Positions 15,535-21,748 of a DNA stretch of 22,676 nt are shown here, one piece after another. This DNA comes from UBA11579 sp039714215. Its GTDB lineage: Bacteria; Chloroflexota; Anaerolineae; Anaerolineales; UBA11579. The stretch covers positions 1-22,676 of the forward strand of contig JBDLJU010000018.1 of NCBI GenBank assembly GCA_039714215.1, written 5' to 3'. The notes below the pieces were generated by a model. The model was given only the letters and a program-made list of their open reading frames with translations, was not told the DNA's origin and searched no databases. Numbering within the stretch: the first letter of the stretch is position 1; each line of letters starts with the position of its first letter. The translations under genes were made by a program, and so were the position numbers.

Positions 15535-16212
15535 TTAGGTGTTTTTTCTGAGAGTAAAGTAATAATTTGTGCGTTGATAGCGGTCCCAGGCCTGCTGGAA
15601 GCGGGTTTTTTGGGCGGGGGAGAAGCCTTCCCGGTAGCGTTCTTCGTGTGTTTTTCCGAAACGTTGGTCATTTTCGGCGATCTCGAGCATATCTTGCAGG
15701 AAAGTGAGCTGATCGGTGACCACGCTGATTTGGCCATCAGTGGTCAGCGCCATGTGGCTGGCATCCAGGAATCGGTTGTCAAAGATGCGGTGTTTTCTGC
15801 GTCCGGCACTGTAGTTGGGGTCTGGATAATTCAGGTGGATCATCTGCCAGCTGCCCGGTTTCATCAGCGGGTACAACAGGCGGATATCGGCTTTGATAAA
15901 TTTGATGTTATCTAAACTGGCGATTTCAGACTGGTTAACCGCATGGTAGATTGCCCGTCTGGAAATTTCTACGCCAATAAAATAATCCTTTGGTTGGGCA
16001 GCCGCGGAGCTGATTAGAAACTCTCCAGTACCACAGCCAATTTCCAGCACAATTGGGGAGGAGGATTGGAATAAGTTTTCAGGGGTGAGGGCAGGATATT
16101 TTTCAGGATTGTGGAAAAGGGAGCGATTGTCCCAATCCAGGAGGTGTTTTTGGGCTGCCTGGGGGGAGGGGGTGACCAGTTTGATCCGGGCAATTCTTCG
16201 ACCGCGGGACAT
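15535..16212 (-). CDS. trmB: tRNA (guanine-N7-)-methyltransferase TrmB
   Basis: A 225-residue SAM-dependent methyltransferase that makes m7G46 in the tRNA variable loop. Residues 55-66 (IVLEIGCGTGEF) are the SAM-binding motif, FIGVEI follows, and NYPDPNYSAGRRKHRIFDNRFLD is the TrmB signature (PDP ... KHR ... FL). In most TrmB proteins this reads FPDPWPKKRH, so the W-P-K part is divergent. FTLRKNT ends the protein. I start at the ATG at 16212; a longer frame upstream would lie entirely over the neighbouring acetyltransferase gene. There is no Shine-Dalgarno, and the upstream stop codon is only 4 nt away (TAA TCGC ATG), which suggests translational coupling. Last gene of the receiver-GNAT-trmB run. 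Confidence 0.9.
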   Translation of the reverse strand: MSRGRRIARIKLVTPSPQAAQKHLLDWDNRSLFHNPEKYPALTPENLFQSSSPIVLEIGCGTGEFLISSAAAQPKDYFIGVEISRRAIYHAVNQSEIASLDNIKFIKADIRLLYPLMKPGSWQMIHLNYPDPNYSAGRRKHRIFDNRFLDASHMALTTDGQISVVTDQLTFLQDMLEIAENDQRFGKTHEERYREGFSPAQKTRFQQAWDRYQRTNYYFTLRKNT

Positions 16213-16216
16213 GCGA

Positions 16217-17053
16217 TTAGGTTGAGAAAGACCGGAACATGTGTACCCGGCGGAAAGTTTCAATGTAGCCCAGTTCTTCCAGGGCAGGCAGGTGTGGTGA
16301 GTCTGCAGATATATTCTCGGTGTAGGTATCCACTTCCGGATATTCAGAATGCAGATGGTGGAGCAGCTCTCGCATGATATCGACAGGATTGCCGTGCTCG
16401 GTGCCAAAAACCAGGCGGGAGAGATTGAAAAGCGTGCGCTGGAAGACCAGCCAGCCATGACCGCCTTCAGGCGTGTATAGGTTGAATCCCGAGATCCCTT
16501 TTACCTGGGCGAGGGATTCAGTCTGGTTGGTCCAGGCAGCTGGTACCGGGCGATTGTTCAGCATAAAAATAATCTCACCGCGATCCATCTGGAAAACTTT
16601 CGAGCGTGAGGCATCCGTTTCCTTTGGGGCCCGACGTAAGATTAGCAGTTCCTCGGTTTCTTCAAAGCCGAGTGAGCGGAACAGGTTGTGGGCAGGCACA
16701 TTCCCCTTGATCACTTCAAGCATCGTCAGGGGGATTTTGAGGGCTTCTGAGTTCGCCAGCAAGCCTTCCATCACCAATCTGCCGATACCTTTGCCGCGGG
16801 TGTTGGCGAGCAGTCCCAGACGGGTGATCCAGGTCCGATCTTTTCGGACAGCGAGCATTCCTAAACCAATGATCTGGTCTCCATCAACGGCGACCAAAGA
16901 CTGCTCAAGGTCAATATCGTAGATGTGGACATATTCCCTTAAGCGGGCAGCATTCATTGGCATCGGGACCATATAATCGACCCGGGTCTGGTTGTAGGCC
17001 TCGGTGAGCTCTTCGATTGTATAGCTGCTAGCTTTGGTTAGTTTGATCGACAT
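16217..17053 (-). CDS. Tandem GNAT-type acetyltransferase
   Basis: A 278-residue protein. Residues 1-140 are a GNAT domain: VAVDGDQIIGLGML (strands 2-3), WITRLGLLANTRGKGIGRLVMEGLL with the acetyl-CoA loop R86-G-K-G-I-G91, and AHNLFRSLGFEE near its end. The second half (about 180-278) looks like a degenerate GNAT copy: LHSEYPEVDTYTENISADSPHLPALEELGYIETFRRVHMF has the helix and the LGY ending but no clear acetyl-CoA loop. Double GNAT folds with one active half are known. The substrate cannot be predicted. It is 15 nt downstream of the receiver gene and 4 nt upstream of trmB. Confidence 0.8.
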   Translation of the reverse strand: MSIKLTKASSYTIEELTEAYNQTRVDYMVPMPMNAARLREYVHIYDIDLEQSLVAVDGDQIIGLGMLAVRKDRTWITRLGLLANTRGKGIGRLVMEGLLANSEALKIPLTMLEVIKGNVPAHNLFRSLGFEETEELLILRRAPKETDASRSKVFQMDRGEIIFMLNNRPVPAAWTNQTESLAQVKGISGFNLYTPEGGHGWLVFQRTLFNLSRLVFGTEHGNPVDIMRELLHHLHSEYPEVDTYTENISADSPHLPALEELGYIETFRRVHMFRSFST

Positions 17054-17068
17054 GATGAAACCTGGAGA

Positions 17069-17443
17069 TTATTCGTTGGCTTGGGAGATGAATTTTTCTA
17101 CAATATGGAGGAAATCCGCAACCCGGTAGGGTTTGCTCAGATAGCCATCAAAGCCGTAGGCTTCTGACATTCTTTTGGCCGATTCTGGCGGCCAGGCTGT
17201 GCAGACGATGATCGGGGTGTCTTCCATCCCGTAGTTGCGCCTGAGCATCCCGAGCAGGGTTTGCCCATCGACATCGGGTAAGCCTAAATCGAGGAGCACC
17301 AGGTCATATTTTTCTGCCGAGATGAATTGAATTGCTTCTTCTCCATCGCTGGCAATCACCGCCTCGTAGCCTGATTTGATCAGGATTTTCTTTGCGAGTT
17401 TAGCACTGTCGGGGACATCTTCAATCACAATTACTTTTGCCAT
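17069..17443 (-). CDS. Single-domain response regulator (CheY-like receiver)
   Basis: A 124-residue receiver domain without an output domain. The acidic pair is E8-D9, the phosphorylation site is D52 in LVLLDLGLPDVDG, the switch threonine is T82 in VCTAWPP, and K104 lies in YLSKPY. All catalytic residues are present, so it should be phosphorylated by a histidine kinase or phosphorelay protein. None is encoded in the window. AGGA lies 8 nt upstream of the ATG on the minus strand. It is the first gene of a likely operon with the GNAT and trmB genes; such orphan receivers often act in phosphorelays or by protein contact. Confidence 0.93.
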   Translation of the reverse strand: MAKVIVIEDVPDSAKLAKKILIKSGYEAVIASDGEEAIQFISAEKYDLVLLDLGLPDVDGQTLLGMLRRNYGMEDTPIIVCTAWPPESAKRMSEAYGFDGYLSKPYRVADFLHIVEKFISQANE

Positions 17444-17524
17444 GCTTTATTCCTACTTATTGGGCCTGAAACATTAGTAAATTAACCAGAAGCAATCTTA
17501 CCACAACGATATTGGGCTCACCTC

Positions 17525-18319
17525 TCATAATTGTTGGGTAGTGAGAAAATCGGGTTTTTTAAAGGTGAGCTGGTAAAAATCGGTATCTGGGATCATTGTG
17601 CAGGCCTTTTCCTGCATGCTGTGGGGCACCAGGTGGATGATCCCTTCGAGCGCTTTTTCCTCCGAGATGCTGTATCGCCGGTGAGCGGGCAGGCGTTTCA
17701 GGGTGCGGATTGCCCCGCTGATTTCGTCGATCACGGTAATCGTGGTGCCGGGGCGAGCGACACGGGCCATCTCGCTGACCCCGCGGAAGGGGTCGGCGTA
17801 GAACTGGATCCCGCCCATATTGAAGACCTGGTCGAAGGTGTCGTCCCTGAAGGGGAGATACGCGCCATCCGCCTGGAATAATTCAAGGTTTGGGAAATTG
17901 GCTGCTAATTTCTTCTGTGCCCGGCGCAGCAGCGGATAGGAGAGGTCGACGCCGTAATAGTCCCCGTGGTCGGGCAGATATGGGATATTGACCCCGCTGC
18001 CGATCGCGGTTTCCAAGACTTTTTCTCCAGGCTTGACCTCGAGGTTTTGAATCACACTCACACGCACTATTTTTTCAGTATTGATCTTGATTTTATCCCC
18101 CAACCGTAAGATTGGATCATAGGCAAATGCAAGCATCTCATGCGCCAGCTGGCTGTACCAGGTTTGCCGTCTGTTTACTGAAGGTTCCAGGATCACCGGG
18201 ATGCCATCGCGGATCGGGTAGCGTTTCCCGGTTGCTGCGCCGATCAGCGTTTCCCCGTCGCGTTTGAATGGTTCGCCGTAAAAGGGGTTGCACATGATTT
18301 GGATTGTTTCATCTCGCAT
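17525..18319 (-). CDS. Trm112-like domain fused to SAM-dependent methyltransferase
   Basis: A 264-residue protein. Residues 5-47 (MCNPFYGEPF, then GAATGKRYPIRDGIPVIL) resemble the Trm112/UPF0434 zinc-ribbon module, but only C10 of the usual cysteines remains, so it is unlikely to hold zinc. Residues 95-210 are a class I methyltransferase: KVLETAIGSGVNIPYL binds SAM, YYGVDLS is motif II, and GAYLPFRDDTFDQVFNMGGIQF is motif IV, as in UbiE/COQ5-like enzymes acting on small molecules. The substrate is unknown. No Shine-Dalgarno precedes the ATG; a TATAAT ends 6 nt before it, so the mRNA may be leaderless. It is divergent from the SDR gene across 60 bp. Confidence 0.82.
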   Translation of the reverse strand: MRDETIQIMCNPFYGEPFKRDGETLIGAATGKRYPIRDGIPVILEPSVNRRQTWYSQLAHEMLAFAYDPILRLGDKIKINTEKIVRVSVIQNLEVKPGEKVLETAIGSGVNIPYLPDHGDYYGVDLSYPLLRRAQKKLAANFPNLELFQADGAYLPFRDDTFDQVFNMGGIQFYADPFRGVSEMARVARPGTTITVIDEISGAIRTLKRLPAHRRYSISEEKALEGIIHLVPHSMQEKACTMIPDTDFYQLTFKKPDFLTTQQL

Positions 18320-18325
18320 AGGGCA

Positions 18326-18331
18326 ATTATA
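18326..18331 (-). promoter_or_regulatory. -10 element of the Trm112-methyltransferase gene
   Basis: A perfect TATAAT on the minus strand, 6 nt before the ATG, which would put the transcription start on the initiation codon itself. The -35 region is weak (ACCACT at 17 nt). Confidence 0.5.
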
Positions 18332-18342
18332 CTGTTCTTGGG

Positions 18343-18348
18343 TACAAT
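18343..18348 (+). promoter_or_regulatory. -10 element of the SDR gene
   Basis: TACAAT (5 of 6) with a transcription start expected near 18355. The resulting 25-nt leader carries a strong GGAGGAAGG ribosome-binding site. No convincing -35 is seen. Confidence 0.45.
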
Positions 18349-18379
18349 AGTGGTAATCAGATCGGAGGAAGGCAGAGCA

Positions 18380-19510
18380 ATGGCAAATATCATGGTTGGT
18401 AAGCGAGTATTGATCACCGGGGCGACGGATGGGATCGGGCGGTATGCCGCCAGAGAGCTGGCGATGCTTGGGGCAGAGGTGATCGTGGTTGGGCGGAGCA
18501 AGCAGAAGGCAGAGGAAACTGTTCGAGAGATAGATGCGTATAGCCAGAAGTATGCCGCCTCGTATTTGCTGGCGGACCTGTCCTCGATGGCGGAGGTCAG
18601 GCAGCTTGCAGCAGATTTCAAATCAAAATTCTCCAGACTGGATGTGTTGGTCAACAACGCCGGCAGCGCTTTTCTCATGCGGACTCTCTCGGTCGATGGC
18701 TTTGAAAAAACCTTTGCGCTCAACCACCTGGCTTATTTTCTGCTGACCGAACTGCTGCTGGATGTGCTCAAGGCCAGCGCTCCGTCCAGAGTGGTAAATG
18801 TTTCCTCCGGTTCCCACAAGAGAGGCGAGATCAATTTTGAGGACCTTGACCTGAAGAAAGGTTATTTTGTGATGAAAGCATACAGCCAATCAAAGCTGGC
18901 GAATGTGATGCATGCCTATCAGCTTGCCCGGCGCCTGTCAGGCAGCGGGGTGACCGCCAATGTGCTCCATCCCGGGCTGGTCAAAACCGGTATCTTTCGC
19001 AAGGTGCCTGTGGTTGGACCAATCGCTGACCTGGTCGTGCGCAATCGAGACCGGGCGGTATCTGTCGCCGAGGGAGCGGAGACGATCATCTACCTGGCCA
19101 GCTCTTCAGAGGTGGAGAATGTGACCGGGAATTATTTTGTGAAAAGTAGGGCGGTAAAATCATCTCCTGAATCATATCGGCTAAATGCACAGGAGCGGTT
19201 GTGGCGGGCCAGCGCTGATCGGGTAGGGTTCGTTAAAACAGAAACGAAGGTGATATTCAAGCGGATGCTGGGTTTTCTAGAGCAATTTCAAGCTGGTGAA
19301 CTTTCATTCAGCCAGATGGTTGAAGGTATGGAGTTTTTGTATAAGGAAATATCCGATGAAATATCTACAGATTTTTCTGATGGTTGGAATAAATATTGGG
19401 GTGGACTGGAAGTCATTTTTGCTCTTTCCACGATGGAAACGACAATCAACCCTTCTGATGAGGAGGTAGATGGTTTGCGGAAAATCATTCTAAAAGAATT
19501 AGATAAGTGA
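18380..19510 (+). CDS. Short-chain dehydrogenase with an extra C-terminal helical domain
   Basis: A 376-residue protein starting at ATG 18380 behind GGAGGAAGG. Residues 1 to about 290 are a complete classical SDR resembling retinol-dehydrogenase-like enzymes: TGATDGIG (13-20) for NAD(P), NNAG (92-95), VNVSSG with the catalytic Ser, and Y168-SQS-K172. ESYRLNAQERLWRASADRVG is where such enzymes normally end. An added domain of about 80 residues follows (LGFLEQFQAGELSFSQMVEG, then GLEVIFALSTMETTINPSDE). It is helical and acidic, and faintly resembles colicin-D-type immunity proteins. An in-frame ATG at 19265, 10 nt after AAGGTGAT, could start it separately. GC drops sharply at the junction. The SDR call is firm; the tail is uncertain. 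Confidence 0.85.
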   Translation: MANIMVGKRVLITGATDGIGRYAARELAMLGAEVIVVGRSKQKAEETVREIDAYSQKYAASYLLADLSSMAEVRQLAADFKSKFSRLDVLVNNAGSAFLMRTLSVDGFEKTFALNHLAYFLLTELLLDVLKASAPSRVVNVSSGSHKRGEINFEDLDLKKGYFVMKAYSQSKLANVMHAYQLARRLSGSGVTANVLHPGLVKTGIFRKVPVVGPIADLVVRNRDRAVSVAEGAETIIYLASSSEVENVTGNYFVKSRAVKSSPESYRLNAQERLWRASADRVGFVKTETKVIFKRMLGFLEQFQAGELSFSQMVEGMEFLYKEISDEISTDFSDGWNKYWGGLEVIFALSTMETTINPSDEEVDGLRKIILKELDK

Positions 19511-20450
19511 GAATCGTTTCTCAATCCCTAGTTACAGTAATTCGTGATTCGAAATAACGCGGATAAAAATTCTCTGCTTGAAGGACGGCTGTGCCACCTT
19601 CTTGATCGTAACGAAATAATTGGGTAACGCATCTTATCAGGGTATGCGGTTAGCTTGATCGGAAACAGCGCAAAGGATAAAAAATATGAGTAACGAAAAA
19701 CGAGTTAATCTATTTGATCAGTGGGCAAAAACCTATGACCAATCTGTTCATTCTGCGAATGAATTTCCCTTTGATGGATATGAGCGCTTGTTAGATCGAA
19801 TTGTAGATTTATCAGGGCATCAATCTGGGATGAAGGTTCTTGATTTAGGAACCGGTACTGGTAATCTTGCTGAACGATTTGTTCCCATGAAGGCATCAAT
19901 TTGGGGTCTGGATTTCTCAAATGATATGTTGGTCAAGGCAAGAGAAAAAATGCCGGGAGCACACTTCGCTCAGGTGGACTTATTTGGGGCATGGCCCGAT
20001 GAATTTGAGCAGAAATTTGACCGCATCGTTTCTTCGTATGTATTTCATGAATTTGAGCTTGCTGAAAAAATTGATTTAATTCAGCGGTTAGCGAAAAATA
20101 ATATTGTTCCTGGTGGTTATTTTATACTCGGAGATATTTCATTTCCTACCAAGGCTTCCGAGCAGAAAGCTAGAGAGCTTATTGGGAATCAATGGGACGA
20201 GGATGAATATTATTGGGTCGCGGAAGAAGATATTCGCGCGTGTGAGGAAAAGGGATTTGAAGTGAAGTACGAGCAAATATCAAGCTGCGGCGGTATATTC
20301 ATCATCAAGCCGGGATGATTTTTTGGAACAAAATTGCAAGCGCGTGGTTTAGATACAGGGATCAGCTTGCTAAAAGCGATAAAAAGTCCCGACGGGTCAG
20401 TACCGTGCGGGTGATAATACATTTATGATTCTCAACTTTTAGTAATATTT
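19241..20450. other. AT-rich block, probably acquired
   Basis: Hand-counted 60-base lines give 58% and 65% GC within the SDR (18961, 19021) and 65% within the YbaK-like gene (20581). Lines inside this block give 30%, 42% and 38% (19321-19500) and 28% (20041). It spans the extra SDR tail, a 175-nt gap, one methyltransferase gene and the 136-nt gap before the YbaK-like stop. No terminal repeats, integrase or transposase were seen. Exact edges are approximate. Confidence 0.6.
19686..20318 (+). CDS. Class I SAM-dependent methyltransferase (YrrT-like)
   Basis: A 210-residue protein. The opening VNLFDQWAKTYDQSVH and the order of motifs recall YrrT-type methyltransferases of Firmicutes. Motif I is VLDLGTGTGNLAERF (about residues 50-64), motif II IWGLDFSNDML, and the motif IV region is FDRIVSSYVFHEFE. 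AAAGGA lies upstream of the ATG. The gene is much more AT-rich than its neighbours and lies in the block that begins within the SDR tail, so acquisition by transfer is likely. The substrate is not known. Confidence 0.82.
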   Translation: MSNEKRVNLFDQWAKTYDQSVHSANEFPFDGYERLLDRIVDLSGHQSGMKVLDLGTGTGNLAERFVPMKASIWGLDFSNDMLVKAREKMPGAHFAQVDLFGAWPDEFEQKFDRIVSSYVFHEFELAEKIDLIQRLAKNNIVPGGYFILGDISFPTKASEQKARELIGNQWDEDEYYWVAEEDIRACEEKGFEVKYEQISSCGGIFIIKPG

Positions 20451-20454
20451 GAAC

Positions 20455-20925
20455 TCAGGAAAATTTCCCGATCTCGTGTGTCCCCAATGCTTTGAGCAGG
20501 TTCTTGGTGGTGATCATGATCGCGATGCCGTGCACCCCTGATCCCAGCGACACGGAGGGTTGGGCAAGTACCGAATTTTCGACCAGCAGGGGAATCTCCG
20601 GCGGCAGGTTGAAGGGGTTAACCGTGCCGATCGGACAGCCGGTGACCTCAATGACTTCTTCAGGGGTAGCGGTGGTCAGCCGTGAGCGCTTGAAATGCTG
20701 GCGCAGGGCTTTCCAATCCAGCTTGCCTTTCCCCGCTACCAGCACCATAAAAAAATCACCCTGACCGCAGCGAAATAAGATACTGCGCACCACCTGGGAG
20801 ACTTCCTGGTTGCGTTCCGCGGCGGCTTGCTCGATAGAGCTTACCTGGCTGGCATGCTGGAATTCAATGAAGGGGATCTTAAGGTCAGTGAGGGCTTTCC
20901 CGGCGGGGGTGTTGGGTTTTGTCAT
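20455..20925 (-). CDS. ybaK: YbaK/EbsC-family aminoacyl-tRNA deacylase-like protein
   Basis: A 156-residue protein of the YbaK/ProX family, which hydrolyses mischarged tRNAs in trans. Recognisable segments are TPAGKALTDLKIPF, VTGCPIGTVNPFNLP (the GxxxPxG-type loop) and GSGVHGIAIMITTKNLLKALG. The lysine essential in YbaK (K46) falls at R47 in SQVVRSILFR, so the editing activity may be altered. The ATG at 20925 is used; the longer frame upstream lies over the neighbouring gene. There is no Shine-Dalgarno. The upstream gene's stop is 4 nt away (TAA TCAG ATG), so translation may be coupled. A TACAAT ending 6 nt before the ATG is an alternative leaderless promoter. Confidence 0.85.
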   Translation of the reverse strand: MTKPNTPAGKALTDLKIPFIEFQHASQVSSIEQAAAERNQEVSQVVRSILFRCGQGDFFMVLVAGKGKLDWKALRQHFKRSRLTTATPEEVIEVTGCPIGTVNPFNLPPEIPLLVENSVLAQPSVSLGSGVHGIAIMITTKNLLKALGTHEIGKFS

Positions 20926-20929
20926 CTGA

Positions 20930-21628
20930 TTATTGTACTCTTTTGCTCCAAATCCCGGTCCATTCTGGCAGACGCACCCAATTATTCTCCCGAATTTTCT
21001 TAGCAAGCTCTTCGCCAAAGAAGAAAGCCGCATATTTACAGGCTTGTTCGAGGTTGTCAAACAGAAAATCGGTGGTAATTACCTGGCGGGTTAAGCCATG
21101 CTCGTTTTCTAAATGCTGGTAGTAGGCAGCCAGCCCTTCATGGGGAGGCGCTGGCTCAAAGCCCCCCGTGGTCATTGTCTCAAGAATGATGATCCTGGCA
21201 TCGGAACAAGCTGCCCTGTGCATTTCTTTCAGCACGCGGTCAATTTCGATTTTCCATATGCCGGGGTACCAGCGGGTGAAGTGACCAAAAGCCCATCCAG
21301 CAGTGATGATCTTGAAAGAGTTTGAAGCGATTGGCAGCAGGCGGCCGTCCGCTTGCAGTAACGCCCAGCTGCCTTTGGTGATCTGGCGTTGGCGCTTGTT
21401 TTCCTGCAGCATTCCCAGATGCAGATCGAGGCAGGTGAAATTCGCTTCTGGGAAAAGCATCGGCATCCGGCCGGTGCCGCTGCCCAGGTCGAGTGCTGTA
21501 GCGCCAGAAAATGATGCGATTTGTTCTAAAGCGCGGGGCAGGTTGCCGTCGATGTCCTCATAGGAGATCATCTCCTGGTAGGTGGGGGCATGTTTCTGGT
21601 AAATGGTCTTATAGTGGTTGGCTGACAT
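20930..21628 (-). CDS. Class I SAM-dependent methyltransferase
   Basis: A 232-residue protein. ATALDLGSGTGRMPMLFP (residues 43-60) is the SAM-binding motif I, FTCLDLHLGML is motif II and ALLQADGRLLPIASNSFKIITAG is the motif III-IV region. The C-terminal half (about 130-232) is family-specific and gives no substrate. I start at ATG 21628, where MSANHYKTIYQKHAPTYQEM gives a typical N-terminus; more upstream codons would run through the promoter. No Shine-Dalgarno is present. It probably forms a two-gene unit with the YbaK-like gene, 4 nt downstream. Confidence 0.82.
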   Translation of the reverse strand: MSANHYKTIYQKHAPTYQEMISYEDIDGNLPRALEQIASFSGATALDLGSGTGRMPMLFPEANFTCLDLHLGMLQENKRQRQITKGSWALLQADGRLLPIASNSFKIITAGWAFGHFTRWYPGIWKIEIDRVLKEMHRAACSDARIIILETMTTGGFEPAPPHEGLAAYYQHLENEHGLTRQVITTDFLFDNLEQACKYAAFFFGEELAKKIRENNWVRLPEWTGIWSKRVQ

Positions 21629-21634
21629 GTATAT

Positions 21635-21663
21635 AAAATACAGCCGATTGCGATTCTTTGCAA
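21635..21663 (-). promoter_or_regulatory. Putative promoter of the methyltransferase-ybaK unit (leaderless type)
   Basis: On the minus strand: TTGCAA (-35, 4 of 6), exactly 17 nt, TATTTT (-10, 4 of 6), then 6 nt to the ATG. The start of transcription would coincide with the start codon. Confidence 0.45.
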
Positions 21664-21694
21664 GCGGCTGATTCAAGCTTTGCTTCAATTTAAC

Positions 21695-21721
21695 AGATCC
21701 AGGGTAAAAAACCCTGGATCT
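21695..21721 (-). terminator. Hairpin terminator after valS
   Basis: A perfect 11-bp stem (AGATCCAGGGT / ACCCTGGATCT) with a 5-nt loop (TTTTT on the minus strand), 28 nt past the valS stop. The following minus-strand tract (GTTAAATTG) is only mildly T-rich, so strength is uncertain. Confidence 0.65.
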
Positions 21722-21748
21722 ATATTTTTGATCGATCGAAGTTCGATA

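Noticed and set aside
15500..15540. Three short ATTAGG repeats downstream of trmB
   Set aside because: Too short and irregular to be a repeat array or CRISPR; probably chance in AT-rich spacer.
16213..16458. Longer N-terminus for TrmB (82 extra residues)
   Set aside because: It lies entirely within the acetyltransferase coding region in another frame and has no family similarity; TrmB proteins begin near the ATG at 16212.
20363..20425. Possible hairpin CCCGACGG...CCGTGCGGG after the AT-rich methyltransferase
   Set aside because: Imperfect stem and no T-run; not convincing as a terminator.
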